Shown: positions 40,729 through 50,259, counted from the first letter of the stretch. The stretch: 64,000 nucleotides of DNA from CAYXVJ01 sp964558445 (GCA_964558445.1 CAZLEA010000005.1:1-64000), one strand, 5' to 3'. Translations and numbers: made by a program. Notes: generated from the sequence alone by a model not told the origin.

Positions 40729-42372
40729 TTAGCCACCGGCCTTCAGCGCATCGAGCTGCGACTGGATCTCAGCCAGGACGGTATCGTAACCGGCGCTCTT
40801 CAGAGCGGCGCGGAAGTCTTCGACTGCGGCCGTCGGATCTGCCGTCTTACCGTAGGCAATAGACGTATAGAACTGGTTACAAACCTCGGTTAGGGCAGCC
40901 ATCTCGGCTGCAACAGGCTCTTGCTCGAACGAGAACTTGGAGAGCTTGTAGCTGTCCGCGACTGCCTCGAGCTTCGCGAAGAAGTCCAAGCGACCGTCAA
41001 ACCAGAAGTCTTGGTCAAGTTCGAATTCGTCCATACGGCCTGCCCAGAAGTTGGTGTCCAGACCATCGGTGCTCGGATCATACCCTTCGGGTCTATCCAA
41101 TGTGCCGGCATCGGTAACAATGTAATCTTCACCTTCAATTCCATAATTATGGAGCATGTAGATCTCTTCGTTGTTGCGAAGCAGGTCATAGAGCATCAGT
41201 GCACGATCGGGGTTTGCTGAGGAGGACGATACGGCCATCGCACCATGGGTGACGAGATCTCTGTTCAGGTTACCGTTGTTCTGGCCCCAGAAGAACATCT
41301 GGAGTTCGGAACCGGGCTGCCTCTCATCCATGTTCGGACGAGTGGTCTTCACGTAGGTCTCTGTGTGATGCTGGTCGGATGCACTCTGGCCGGCATACAT
41401 CAGATCGCGGGTCTCACCGCTGTAGTTCAGAACGTCTTCGCGCCAGAAGCCCTTGTCAGCCCAACGATCCATCGTGACGGCGGCGTCCAAGAAGACGTCA
41501 CTATCCATGATCGGCGAGACAACAGTGTAAGGATCAGAGTTATCGTAGAAGAAGAGGCCATACGCACCAGTTTCTGTGCTCAGGATAAAGGTGGTGTCAC
41601 TATTGTCTTGGATATATCCGGGTACTAAACCTGCGAGGTTGGCCGGTGCACCGATATCCCACGGAATAACACCGGGATGGTTCTCGAGGACGCCATCGTA
41701 GTACTTCTCGAGGCCCTCGAAGTTTGTGATCTCTCCTGTGATACCGGCTTCTTCTGCCCAGTCCTTGCGATAGTACATACCGTGGTTGGTCCACTGGGTG
41801 TACTGGTCTTCGGGAATGAACCAGATCTTACCGTCCTTGCGGGTCTCGTCCCAATTCTCTTGGGTGACGGCCGCGTAGGTCATAGGTGCATACTTCTCGA
41901 CCATGGCATCGTCCATACCGAGGAAGGCACCGCGCTCGACCAGCTGCCAGGCATAGAGCCAGTCTGTCGCTGTGATAATCAAATCGATACTGCCGTCATC
42001 TCTGGCGAGCGTCAGCTGGTAGTTCGTCTGCCAGTCGGCCCACTCGATGTACTGCAGCGACAATTCTGCGTTGATCTTCTCCTTGAAGATCTCGTTCTCT
42101 GCGGCTACCGCAGCTTCCATACGACCGTTGGTCGGCTTGTTGCCGAGGACCAGCATATTGATCGTCACGAACTTGGATGTATCGATATCATCGTCACCGC
42201 CCGGCTCTTCGCCGTTCGGATCCTCGGTCTGACTCTCGACGGGTGCCTTGCTCTCGTCGGGCTTCTTAGTCGTGTTCGATTCGGTGCCACCACCGCCGCC
42301 ACATGCGGCCAGGGGCAGAACCAGAGCGAGCGACAACAAGAATGATACTGCTCTTAACTTCGTCTTAAGCAT
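40729..42372 (-). CDS. Sugar ABC transporter substrate-binding lipoprotein (LplA type)
   Basis: 547 aa. A lipoprotein signal ends in LAAC with the modified Cys24, followed by a Gly run and an acidic Ser/Thr/Glu linker to about residue 65. The rest is a large extracellular solute-binding protein of the LplA/YtcQ group (NMLVLGNKPTNGRMEAAVAAEN, IEWADWQTNYQL, DLIITATDWLYAW), which bind oligosaccharides. It is the last gene of the transporter operon after two permeases. The order permease-permease-binding protein without an ATPase means that a shared MsmX-like ATPase encoded elsewhere is needed. Ligand unknown; arabino- or xylo-oligosaccharides are suggested by context. Confidence 0.9.
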   Translation of the reverse strand: MLKTKLRAVSFLLSLALVLPLAACGGGGGTESNTTKKPDESKAPVESQTEDPNGEEPGGDDDIDTSKFVTINMLVLGNKPTNGRMEAAVAAENEIFKEKINAELSLQYIEWADWQTNYQLTLARDDGSIDLIITATDWLYAWQLVERGAFLGMDDAMVEKYAPMTYAAVTQENWDETRKDGKIWFIPEDQYTQWTNHGMYYRKDWAEEAGITGEITNFEGLEKYYDGVLENHPGVIPWDIGAPANLAGLVPGYIQDNSDTTFILSTETGAYGLFFYDNSDPYTVVSPIMDSDVFLDAAVTMDRWADKGFWREDVLNYSGETRDLMYAGQSASDQHHTETYVKTTRPNMDERQPGSELQMFFWGQNNGNLNRDLVTHGAMAVSSSSANPDRALMLYDLLRNNEEIYMLHNYGIEGEDYIVTDAGTLDRPEGYDPSTDGLDTNFWAGRMDEFELDQDFWFDGRLDFFAKLEAVADSYKLSKFSFEQEPVAAEMAALTEVCNQFYTSIAYGKTADPTAAVEDFRAALKSAGYDTVLAEIQSQLDALKAGG

Positions 42373-42434
42373 ACTATTTCCTCCAATAGTAATGGATGTC
42401 CGCTACAACGGCGAGCGGGATCCGGCTGATACAC

Positions 42435-43325
42435 TTATCCTTTGACAGCACCGACTGTCATGCCTGTTATGAAATATTTCTGTATAAACGGATATACAAA
42501 AATGATCGGCCCCGTCGCCAAAACGGCTGTAGACATCTTGATCGTATTCGTGGGCATGGACCCGATCACGACGTTCGCGCCCGCCATCGATTGCTTCAGA
42601 TAAGCGGCGAGGTTCACGATGCGATACAGGTAGTATTGGAGCGGGTAGTAGCTTGCGTTCTGCAAGTACAGCATGGAGTTATACCATTCGTTCCAATAAC
42701 CGAGTGCCAAGAACAAACCAACTGTCGCCAGTGCCGGCTTCAGCATGGGGAGAACCAGAGAGATGTAGATTCTGAAGTCGCCTGCGCCATCGATCTTGCC
42801 GGATTCCGTAATCTCAAACGGAATCTGTCTGATGAAGTTCTTCATCAAGAAGATCAGCCAGGGTGACATCAAGAGCGGTAAGAAGACCGCGAGGTAACTA
42901 TCCATCAAGCCGAGATACTTCGTAATCCACAGGTAGGTCGGCGCCAGACCACCGCTAAACAAGGTGGTGAAGTAGATGAAGAACGAGATCTTGTTGCGTG
43001 CACCGAAGTCCGGTCGTTGCAACGCATAACCTGTCATCGTGATCAGAAACAAGCCGCAGATCGTACCGAGTACAGTCATCGTAATCGTCAGAATATAAGA
43101 ACCGATGAGCAGCTTAGGACTGGCAAAGGCAAGTTCGTAAGCCTCCACAGTAAATTCTCTGGGCAAAAGGCCAATACCATCTCTCATGATCGCCGTCTCG
43201 GTACTAAACGAGGACGAGACCATCAGTACGAAGGGGAATAAACACAGGAGTGCAAATATCGATACGAAGGTGTAGGAGAATATCTTCACCGCAATTGTGC
43301 TGCGGTCACTCTTAATCTTATTCAT
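42435..43325 (-). CDS. Sugar ABC transporter permease (LplC/YtcP type)
   Basis: 296 aa with six predicted membrane segments, starting MNKIKSDRSTIAVKIFSY. The cytoplasmic EAA loop appears as ITESGKIDGAGDFRIY and LVLPMLKPAL, the contact site for the ATPase. It ends FITGMTVGAVKG, typical of LplC permeases. It follows the partner permease by 15 bases with a GGAGG site and precedes the binding protein by 62 bases. Confidence 0.93.
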   Translation of the reverse strand: MNKIKSDRSTIAVKIFSYTFVSIFALLCLFPFVLMVSSSFSTETAIMRDGIGLLPREFTVEAYELAFASPKLLIGSYILTITMTVLGTICGLFLITMTGYALQRPDFGARNKISFFIYFTTLFSGGLAPTYLWITKYLGLMDSYLAVFLPLLMSPWLIFLMKNFIRQIPFEITESGKIDGAGDFRIYISLVLPMLKPALATVGLFLALGYWNEWYNSMLYLQNASYYPLQYYLYRIVNLAAYLKQSMAGANVVIGSMPTNTIKMSTAVLATGPIIFVYPFIQKYFITGMTVGAVKG

Positions 43326-43340
43326 CTGATTGAAGCCTCC

Positions 43341-44297
43341 TTAGAACAACGCGTATTCCGGTTCGATCTTGCGAACGATGCCGTTGGCGACGTTCACGAT
43401 TACGAAACCGATGACGGACTGATACAGACCGGCTGCAGCAGAATACGAGAAGTTAAACTGATTGATCATGGTACGGTAGGTATAGAGCTCGATGATATCG
43501 GTCATAGGCTGCAGGTTCGCATTCGCCGTACCGATGATGTTGTAGAAGAGGCCGAAGTTACCGCGCATGATACCGCCGATCGAGAAGAGCACCAGGATAA
43601 TCACGGTGGGCTTGAGGCTTGGTAAGATGATGTATTTGATCTCTTGGACCATGTTGGCACCGTCGATCTTCGCCGCTTCCAGGATCTCGGAATCGATACC
43701 CATAATGGTGGCAAAATAAACGATCGAGCCATAACCCGTGCTCTGCCACAGATGCGCCAGCACGATGATGAACGGCCAGATGTTCGGCTTCGCGTAGAAG
43801 GAGATCTTCTCCCTACCGAGCGAGGTCAAGATGCCGTTGATGAAACCGTAATCGTAATTCAATAGATTGAAGACGAGGAAGCCGACGAGTACCGCCGAGA
43901 TGAAGTAGGGCAGGAACATGAAGCTCTGCGTGATCTTCTTGTAGCGTTTCGAGGTCGTCATGTTCAGCATAATCGCAACCGCGACTTGCAAGACGTTACC
44001 GACTACGATGAAGGCCAGGTTATAGAGCACGGTATTCCTGGTCAATTGCCAGAGCTTACCGGAGCTCCAGAGGAACTTGAAGTTTGACAAGCCGACAAAC
44101 GGGCTCTTGAAGATACCCATGTTGTACTTGAAGTTCGTGAACGCGATATACGCGCCCGGCATGGGTATGTAGTTAAACACGACAAAAAACAAGATTGCCG
44201 GCATACACATGAGAAACAAGGTTCGATTATTGCGCATACGAATCCAAAATCTAGATTTGGGCTTCAACGCCAAGGGCTGTTCACCGTTCTTCTTCAT
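43341..44297 (-). CDS. Sugar ABC transporter permease (LplB type)
   Basis: 318 aa, six membrane segments after a basic N-terminus (MKKNGEQPLALKPKSRFWIR). The LplB group start NYIPMPGAYIAFTNFKYNMG and the EAA loop SEILEAAKIDGANMVQEI are clear. It is the first gene of the transporter operon, behind a promoter and cre-like palindrome. With the LplC-type partner it forms the membrane channel for oligosaccharide import. Confidence 0.93.
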   Translation of the reverse strand: MKKNGEQPLALKPKSRFWIRMRNNRTLFLMCMPAILFFVVFNYIPMPGAYIAFTNFKYNMGIFKSPFVGLSNFKFLWSSGKLWQLTRNTVLYNLAFIVVGNVLQVAVAIMLNMTTSKRYKKITQSFMFLPYFISAVLVGFLVFNLLNYDYGFINGILTSLGREKISFYAKPNIWPFIIVLAHLWQSTGYGSIVYFATIMGIDSEILEAAKIDGANMVQEIKYIILPSLKPTVIILVLFSIGGIMRGNFGLFYNIIGTANANLQPMTDIIELYTYRTMINQFNFSYSAAAGLYQSVIGFVIVNVANGIVRKIEPEYALF

Positions 44298-44365
44298 CTT
44301 CTTACCTCAGTCCCCGTCGGATGACGGCCTTCCATTCGTATGAAACCGCTCAAGTCCGCTTGATT

Positions 44366-44379
44366 TGAAATCGATTTCA
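44366..44379. promoter_or_regulatory. Perfect cre-like / LacI-type operator
   Basis: TGAAATCGATTTCA, a perfect 14-base palindrome that fits the CcpA catabolite-response consensus TGWAANCGNTNWCA at every position. It sits just downstream of the -10 box of the transporter promoter. CcpA or the neighbouring LacI regulator could bind it. Confidence 0.75.
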
Positions 44380-44390
44380 CACTTCCCCTT

Positions 44391-44420
44391 AAAATAACCC
44401 GATGCACCACCAATTCTCAA
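44391..44420 (-). promoter_or_regulatory. Promoter of the ABC transporter operon
   Basis: Leftward TTGAGA (44415-44420), 18-base spacer, TATTTT (44391-44396). The predicted start point falls beside the palindrome at 44366-44379. Confidence 0.55.
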
Positions 44421-44735
44421 TGGGATCGGGACATTTCCCTCTTGCCTCGTTTAGGACAAATAATCAGGTCTGAGGAAAATTATCTGCGTCGTTCTTGTCA
44501 CATGCACATTGTACTCATAATCTTAACTATCGGTCAAGCTGTAACAGACAACTTTTGTTGTGAGATTGTCAAGCTCGATGTTTCGGAAGCGATTTATATG
44601 CGTCAGATGCCGAGATATCAGCTAAGAAACGGGTTTCAGACAAGCTGAACGCTAAGGCTCGTCGAGGTGCACAAACCGCACGAATAACTTCCCCTCTATC
44701 AACAGCAGTCCATCTTCAGCCTTATGAAACAGATA

Positions 44736-44770
44736 GCAAAAGCGCCCATGCAGTTATCCCACACAGGCGC
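44736..44770 (-). terminator. Terminator of the xylAB operon
   Basis: Leftward GCGCCTGTG...CATGGGCGC, nine pairs including two G-T, then TTTTGC. It is 44 bases after the xylB stop. Confidence 0.65.
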
Positions 44771-44813
44771 CCTCCTCATCCGATTGAATAAATCACAGGT
44801 TTCGCGTGATCGA

Positions 44814-46334
44814 TCAGATCTGTGCCAGAGCCTTGTAGCAATCCTCCAGGGCCGGGTACAGTGTCTTGTAAACACCATAGACACGCTGATAGGCATCGCT
44901 ATGCTCCGCATCGGGACGACTCCCCTCGCCTAGTGCGATCGTGGCCGCACAGGCCTCTTCGAGCGATGCATAAGCACCGGTACCGACCATAGCGAGCAGA
45001 GCCACGCCGAGCGTACCGCCACCGCTATTCGTCAGAGCCGCAACGGGCACGCCATAGACGTCCGCCAGAATCTGACGCCAGAAGGGGCTTGCTCCGCCGC
45101 CGGTCGCACGCATATCGTCAACCTCCAGGCCCATGCCGCGCATAATCTCAAGGCCGTCCAATTGCGAGAACGAGACTCCCTCCATAACCGCGCGAATCAG
45201 GTGTGCCTGCTTGTGCATGGCCGACAGACCGAAGAACACGCCGCGCGCATCCGCATCGAGCCAGGGCGTCCGCTCGCCCATCAAGTAGGGCAAGTAGAGG
45301 AGGCGATCCGAACCGATCGGCACCTCGGCAGCTATCTTGTCCATGTAGGCATAGAGCGGCAAGCCCTCCAGCTCGGCAGCCTCCGCCAAGTCACCACAGA
45401 ACTCATCGCGAAACCACTTCAGAGATAGGCCCGCAGCCTGCGTCACGCTCATCACATGCCACGCACCGGGCACAGCCGCGCAGAAGGTATGGACACGACC
45501 CTCGGGATCGATATGCATCTCATCTGTATGCGCGAAGATAACACCGGATGTCCCAATCGTCGTAAACGCACGACCCTCGGTCACAACACCCGTGCCGATC
45601 GCAGCCGCCGCGTTATCGCCCGCACCGCCGACGACTGCCGTGCCGGGATTCAAACCGGTAAGCTCCGCCGCCTCTTCCGATACATGCCCGCTGACCTCAA
45701 CGGATTCATAGACCGGCGCAAGCAGCGATTTATCGATATCAAGCAGCTCCAAGAGCTCATCCGACCAATCTCTGGCACCGATATCCAGCAGCTGCATGCC
45801 CGAGGCATCCGAGACCTCGGTCGCAAATATGTCGGTCAGCTTATAACGGATATAGTCCTTGGGTAGTAAGATCTTCTTACAGCGCTTGTAATTCTCCGGC
45901 TCATGCTTACGAACCCACAGGATCTTACTCGCCGTGAAACCCGTGATCGCAGGATTCGCCGTGATCTCGATCATCCTCTCGTGTCCGACGATGCGATTGA
46001 GGTCTGCCACCTCTTCTGCCGTACGCTGATCCGCCCAGATAATCGAGGGGCGTATCACTTCGCCTGCGCTATCGAGCATAACGAGGCCATGCATCTGACC
46101 GGACAAGCCGATGCCCTGTACATCTTCCTTGGCGACACCCGTCTTCTTCAACACAGCTGCGATCGTGCCGACGACAGCCTCCCACCAATCGATCGGATCC
46201 TGCTCCGCCCAACCGTTTCTGGGTTGCGACAGCGGATACTCGATCAATTCGGATGCAAGCGCCTGACCCGTAACGTCATAGAGGACCGTCTTCGTACCGG
46301 ACGTGCCGATATCGATACCTAAGTACAATGCCAT
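44814..46334 (-). CDS. xylB: Xylulokinase
   Basis: 506 aa FGGY kinase that phosphorylates D-xylulose. The phosphate loop YLGIDIGTSGTKTVLYD and GIGLSGQMHGLVMLD (with the catalytic Asp region IIWADQRT following) are typical of XylB. The second domain shows GAGDNAAAAIGTG and ATGGGASPFWRQILADV. Length is standard (about 490-510). It follows xylA by 93 bases with a stable hairpin between, and has GAGGAG before the ATG. It could also phosphorylate other ketoses, which matters since no fuculokinase is seen. Confidence 0.94.
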   Translation of the reverse strand: MALYLGIDIGTSGTKTVLYDVTGQALASELIEYPLSQPRNGWAEQDPIDWWEAVVGTIAAVLKKTGVAKEDVQGIGLSGQMHGLVMLDSAGEVIRPSIIWADQRTAEEVADLNRIVGHERMIEITANPAITGFTASKILWVRKHEPENYKRCKKILLPKDYIRYKLTDIFATEVSDASGMQLLDIGARDWSDELLELLDIDKSLLAPVYESVEVSGHVSEEAAELTGLNPGTAVVGGAGDNAAAAIGTGVVTEGRAFTTIGTSGVIFAHTDEMHIDPEGRVHTFCAAVPGAWHVMSVTQAAGLSLKWFRDEFCGDLAEAAELEGLPLYAYMDKIAAEVPIGSDRLLYLPYLMGERTPWLDADARGVFFGLSAMHKQAHLIRAVMEGVSFSQLDGLEIMRGMGLEVDDMRATGGGASPFWRQILADVYGVPVAALTNSGGGTLGVALLAMVGTGAYASLEEACAATIALGEGSRPDAEHSDAYQRVYGVYKTLYPALEDCYKALAQI

Positions 46335-46370
46335 CTCATCTCTCCTCTTCTACTCTTCACTCATGTACAA

Positions 46371-46394
46371 ACGGCCGACCTCTCGGCCGGCCGT
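46371..46394 (-). promoter_or_regulatory. GC-rich hairpin between xylA and xylB
   Basis: ACGGCCG...CGGCCGT with a four-base loop and one internal mismatch, in the 93-base spacer. No T-tract. It probably stabilises the xylA message or lowers xylB expression. Confidence 0.5.
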
Positions 46395-46427
46395 CCTGTA
46401 GCGTTTAGTTTCGATATTAGTCAGGGC

Positions 46428-47741
46428 TTAGCCGAACATGATCTGGTTCAAGAGCATCTCGAGATACTCTTGGCGACCGGTCGAGGCCTTGACGTCGCCC
46501 AGTTCGAGGACATACGCTTCGAGCTCTGCCAGGCTCTTCTTACCCGCTCTGATCTCAGCGCCGATACCGGTGTTCCAACTGGCATAGCGATCGGTGACGA
46601 AGCCATCTAGGCGACCGTCTGTCTTGATCTTATCCGCGAGGCGAAGTCCGAGTGCAAAGGCATCCATACCCGAAATATACGAGTAGAAGATATCTTCCTT
46701 CGTGTTCGAGGCACGACGGGGCTTGGCGTCGAAGTTCAGACCGCCGTTGGTGAAGCCGCCGGCATCCAGGATCTCGAGCATAGCAAGCGCTGTGTCGTAG
46801 ATGTTCGTCGGGAACTGGTCTGTATCCCAGCCAAGCAGGAGGTCACCCGTATTCGCATCGACGGAACCGAAGGCGCCGTTCTGAGCAGCCATACGAAGCT
46901 CATGCTGGAAGGTGTGGCCTGCAAGTGTCGCGTGATTCGCTTCGACGTTCATCTTGAAGTCGCCGAGTAAGTCGTTGGCACGCAGGAAGTTACAAGCGGT
47001 AGCGACGTCGAAATCGTACTGATGCTTCATCGGCTCCTTCGGCTTGGGTTCGATATAGAAGTCACCCGTGAAACCGATGGAACGACCGTAGTCTCTGGCC
47101 ATGGTCATCAAACGGGCCATGTTGTCGAGTTCGAGTTCAACGTTGGTGTTGAGGAGGGTCTCATAGCCTTCGCGACCGCCCCAGAAGACATAGCCTGTAC
47201 CACCGAGTTCAACGGTGATCTCGAGCGCCTTCTTGATTTGTGCAGCGGCAAAAGCAAACACATCTGCCGACGGCGATGTACCCGCACCGTTCATGTAACG
47301 GGGGTTCGTGAAGCAGTTGGCCGTGCCCCAGAGCAGCTTCTTACCGGAGTCCTTCATCAGATCCTTGAGCAACTTGGTGATGCGATCCAAGCGTTGATTG
47401 GTCTCTCTGAGATTGTCGGCCTCGGGTGCGATGTCTCTGTCGTGGAAGCAGTAGTAGTCGATATCCAGCTTGTCCATCAACTCGAAGGCTGCAACTGCCT
47501 TGTTCTCTGCCGATGTCATCGGATCGCTGCTACCGTAGGTCTTGTCGATCGTCTCGGAACCGAACATATCGGTACCGCCGGCCACCATCGTGTGCCAGTA
47601 GCTCATGCCAAACTTGAGCTGCTCGCGCATGGTCTTGCCCGCGATGACCTCATCGGGGTTGTAGTACTTGAACGCGAAGGGATTATCGGATCCCGCACCC
47701 TCATACTTGATCTTCGGAATATCTTTATAAAACTCTGCCAT
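46428..47741 (-). CDS. xylA: Xylose isomerase (class II)
   Basis: 437 aa, the length of class II enzymes (about 440). Interconverts D-xylose and D-xylulose with two divalent metals. Typical segments: FKYYNPDEVIAGKTMREQL at the start, CFHDRDIAPE with the catalytic His/Asp pair, GGREGYETLLNT, IEPKPKEPMKHQYD and NVEANHATLAGHTF with metal-binding Glu and His, and DTDQFPTN. It is the first gene of the xylAB operon, repressed in all likelihood by XylR encoded divergently; promoter and operator are visible upstream. Confidence 0.96.
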   Translation of the reverse strand: MAEFYKDIPKIKYEGAGSDNPFAFKYYNPDEVIAGKTMREQLKFGMSYWHTMVAGGTDMFGSETIDKTYGSSDPMTSAENKAVAAFELMDKLDIDYYCFHDRDIAPEADNLRETNQRLDRITKLLKDLMKDSGKKLLWGTANCFTNPRYMNGAGTSPSADVFAFAAAQIKKALEITVELGGTGYVFWGGREGYETLLNTNVELELDNMARLMTMARDYGRSIGFTGDFYIEPKPKEPMKHQYDFDVATACNFLRANDLLGDFKMNVEANHATLAGHTFQHELRMAAQNGAFGSVDANTGDLLLGWDTDQFPTNIYDTALAMLEILDAGGFTNGGLNFDAKPRRASNTKEDIFYSYISGMDAFALGLRLADKIKTDGRLDGFVTDRYASWNTGIGAEIRAGKKSLAELEAYVLELGDVKASTGRQEYLEMLLNQIMFG

Positions 47742-47781
47742 ACTTGTCTCCTTCGCGATGACTCGCTCATGAAATTACTTT

Positions 47782-47796
47782 GTTAGCGCATCTAAC
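47782..47796. promoter_or_regulatory. Candidate XylR operator
   Basis: GTTAG-CGCAT-CTAAC, an inverted repeat embedded in TTGTTAG and CTAACTAAC. It resembles the TTAGTTTGTTT/AACAAACTAA type of XylR sites of Bacilli and lies just downstream of the xylA -10 box. Confidence 0.65.
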
Positions 47797-47809
47797 TAAC
47801 TTTGCTAAT

Positions 47810-47838
47810 ATATTAAACAGCACAACGGCAAGCGTCAA
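47810..47838 (-). promoter_or_regulatory. xylA promoter
   Basis: Leftward TTGACG (47833-47838), exactly 17 bases, then TAATAT (47810-47815). The start point would fall next to the operator at 47782-47796. Confidence 0.8.
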
Positions 47839-47933
47839 GCCAAATATTGCTTTATTTGGTCCAAAATCTGTGGTCTTCCCAATAATTCACCGTTCCATTA
47901 CAATTGCTAGGAAGGAAAGAGAGGATATTTGTG

Positions 47934-49115
47934 ATGGATAAGAGCAACCCGACACTCGTACGCGCTCACAATGAGCGCTTGATCATGGAGACAATTCTGG
48001 AGCATCAGCCGCTCTCTCGTGCCGATCTGTCCAGATTGACAAACCTGAACAAGGTCTCCGTATCCGAGATCGTTTCGGGCCTCCTCGCAGAAGAATGGAT
48101 CGTCGAATGCGGCTCGGGCGAGTCGCGCGGCGGCCGCAAACCCGTTCTCCTGGAACAGAACCATCAGAAGGCAATCGTCTTCTCCATCAATTTGGCACCC
48201 GACCTCATCACATCGGTCGCAAGCTGGATCGACGGCAGTCTGCTCTTCGAGCCCGTAGCCCGCGGTATCGATGTCAAGCGCCGTGACGTCGGCGAGCTAT
48301 TGGAGAACGAGGTAGACCTCCTCATGGATCGCTGCCATGAGATCTTGGTCGATCGCCATCTGGCGCCGAACATCGCAGGCCTCACCATCGCCATCCACGG
48401 CAACGTCTATCAGAACAAGATCCTCTTCACACCCTACTACGATCTGGTCGGATTGAACCTCGCAGAAGATCTCGAGGAGCGCTACGGCTTCCCGGTCCAC
48501 CTCCATAACGAGGCTAATCTCTGTGCCCTCGGCGAGCTCGGCCTGATGGAGCCCAGAGCGGACTTCATCTCGATCAGCATCCACACCGGTATCGGCGCGG
48601 GCATCGTTCGCGGCGGACAACTAGACCCCGGCCAAGAGGGTTTCTCGGGCGAGGTCGGTCATATGATTGTCGTACCGGACGGCGAAGCCTGCCCCTGCGG
48701 CAACAGCGGCTGTATTGAGCAATACGCCTCGGACCGCGCCCTGCGCACGCTCTATCGCAATCGCAGCGGACACGCGGCCGCACGCTTCCGAGACATGCCG
48801 GAAGCCTATAGGCGCCTCGACACGGACGCGATCTATTGCGTCCAGCAATTCACCGTCTACATGTCGATCCTGATTAATAACGTGATTCGCCTGCTCGATC
48901 CGAGCACGGTCATCCTCCACAGCCGCTTGACGGCCGCCCTACCGGAAGTGATCCCCTCCATCGAGCGCCAGATCAAGTGCAAGATCAAGTCAGGCACGAA
49001 GATCCGTAACTCCAGGCTAGGCCAACAAGCGGTCCTCTACGGCGGCATCTACGAAGCGGCGAGGGTCTACTACGGTGTCGGACATCTGCGACTGCGGACG
49101 GGGCAGAAGGCTTAG
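47934..49115 (+). CDS. xylR: ROK-family xylose repressor
   Basis: 393 aa. N-terminal winged helix (LSRADLSRLTNLNKVSVSEI, about residues 27-46, then GRKP) followed by a ROK sugar-kinase-like domain with ISIHTGIGAGIVRGG and the zinc motif CPCGNSGCIEQYAS. This is XylR, which leaves its operator when xylose binds. ATG 47934 has GAGGA eight bases upstream; a GTG directly before it is an alternative. It diverges from xylA and meets asnA tail to tail with 24 bases between. Confidence 0.93.
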   Translation: MDKSNPTLVRAHNERLIMETILEHQPLSRADLSRLTNLNKVSVSEIVSGLLAEEWIVECGSGESRGGRKPVLLEQNHQKAIVFSINLAPDLITSVASWIDGSLLFEPVARGIDVKRRDVGELLENEVDLLMDRCHEILVDRHLAPNIAGLTIAIHGNVYQNKILFTPYYDLVGLNLAEDLEERYGFPVHLHNEANLCALGELGLMEPRADFISISIHTGIGAGIVRGGQLDPGQEGFSGEVGHMIVVPDGEACPCGNSGCIEQYASDRALRTLYRNRSGHAAARFRDMPEAYRRLDTDAIYCVQQFTVYMSILINNVIRLLDPSTVILHSRLTAALPEVIPSIERQIKCKIKSGTKIRNSRLGQQAVLYGGIYEAARVYYGVGHLRLRTGQKA

Positions 49116-49139
49116 ATATAACTGAAATATGCATGAGCA

Positions 49140-50144
49140 CTAGAGTATCGTAATCCCCTTCTCTTCGAAGATCGAGATCGTCTCCTCATCCCAGATCGAG
49201 GATTGGACCTCACCGATATGCGCCTTACCAAGCAGGAGCAAGCAGAGCCTCGACTGGCCGATGCCTCCGCCGATAGTCTGCGGCAACTTGTCTTCTAGCA
49301 CCAATTTGTGGAAGGGCAGGTCTCGTCGATCGTCACACGATGCAGCCGTCAACTGTCTATCCATCGTCTCGGCATCCACACGAATCCCCATCGAAGAGAG
49401 CTCCACCGCCTGTTGCAGTATCTCGGACCAGATCAGGAGATCACCGTTTAGCATCCAGTCATCATAGTCCGGTGCTCTGCCCGAGTGCGGTTTACCATCC
49501 TTCAGAGGATGGCCGATCCCAATCACAAACGTCGTGTGATGCTCTCGCACGTAGACATGCTCTCGCTCTTCTGGGCTGAGGTCCGGATACAAGGCCTCCA
49601 GCTCCTCTGCATGGATGAAGCTGACATGCGGATCAAACAATTCGGGAAGCCCGGGATAACGGGCCTTGACCGCTGCTTGGGTGCCGATAATCGCGAGCAC
49701 AATTCGCTCCACAACATCTCGCAAATAGGCTTCGTGGCGATCCCCGGGGCTCATCACCTTCTCCCAATCCCACTGATCGACGTAGATCGAGTGGAGGTTA
49801 TCGAGGTCCTCATCGCGACGAATCGCATTCATATCCGTATACAGGCCCTTGGCTTCCCAGAAGTCATAGCGCCAGAGCGCATAGCGCTTCCACTTGGCAA
49901 GCGACTGTACGATCTCGCCCACGCCCTCACTTGCCGGTATATCGAAGCGGACCGGGCGCTCTCTACCACTCAAATTATCGTTTAATCCGAGCTCGGGCGA
50001 GACGACGAGCGGCGCACTGACACGCTTGAGATTCAGCGCATCACCCAAACGATCGCTAAACGTATACTTGATCAACTCGATTGCAGCCTGCGTCTCATAG
50101 AGATTCAGTGTCGGCCGATAGCCCTCCGGACAATAAGAACCCAT
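49140..50144 (-). CDS. asnA: Aspartate-ammonia ligase (asparagine synthetase A)
   Basis: 334 aa, the usual AsnA length. Makes asparagine from aspartate, ammonia and ATP; class II aminoacyl-tRNA-synthetase fold. Recognised by YETQAAIELIKYTFSDRL, RVSAPLVVSPELGLNDNLSG, YVDQWDWEKV, and GGGIGQSRLCLLLLGKAHIGE with the final motif 3 arginine. A GGGAGGAG site precedes the ATG. The 115-base upstream region shows no T-box signature. Unrelated to the sugar genes on either side. Confidence 0.95.
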   Translation of the reverse strand: MGSYCPEGYRPTLNLYETQAAIELIKYTFSDRLGDALNLKRVSAPLVVSPELGLNDNLSGRERPVRFDIPASEGVGEIVQSLAKWKRYALWRYDFWEAKGLYTDMNAIRRDEDLDNLHSIYVDQWDWEKVMSPGDRHEAYLRDVVERIVLAIIGTQAAVKARYPGLPELFDPHVSFIHAEELEALYPDLSPEEREHVYVREHHTTFVIGIGHPLKDGKPHSGRAPDYDDWMLNGDLLIWSEILQQAVELSSMGIRVDAETMDRQLTAASCDDRRDLPFHKLVLEDKLPQTIGGGIGQSRLCLLLLGKAHIGEVQSSIWDEETISIFEEKGITIL

Positions 50145-50259
50145 GTCATCTCCTCCCGAAATCAGTCTATTGATTCGTATGATCCATCATATAGAAATAT
50201 GCACCCGATCTCCAGACCGAATGCATACCTAAACCATACCGCTATTCGCTATTGTGCGA

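Larger units (their letters stand above)
44298..44813. other. Control and terminator region between transporter and xylB
   Basis: About 516 bases without a credible gene. Left part: promoter (44391-44420) and palindrome (44366-44379) of the transporter operon. Right part: terminator of xylAB (44736-44770). Between about 44430 and 44730 I see no assignable element. Confidence 0.65.

Noticed and set aside
50145..50259. T-box riboswitch upstream of asnA
   Set aside because: The region is only 115 bases and shows no T-box sequence, specifier stem or terminator.
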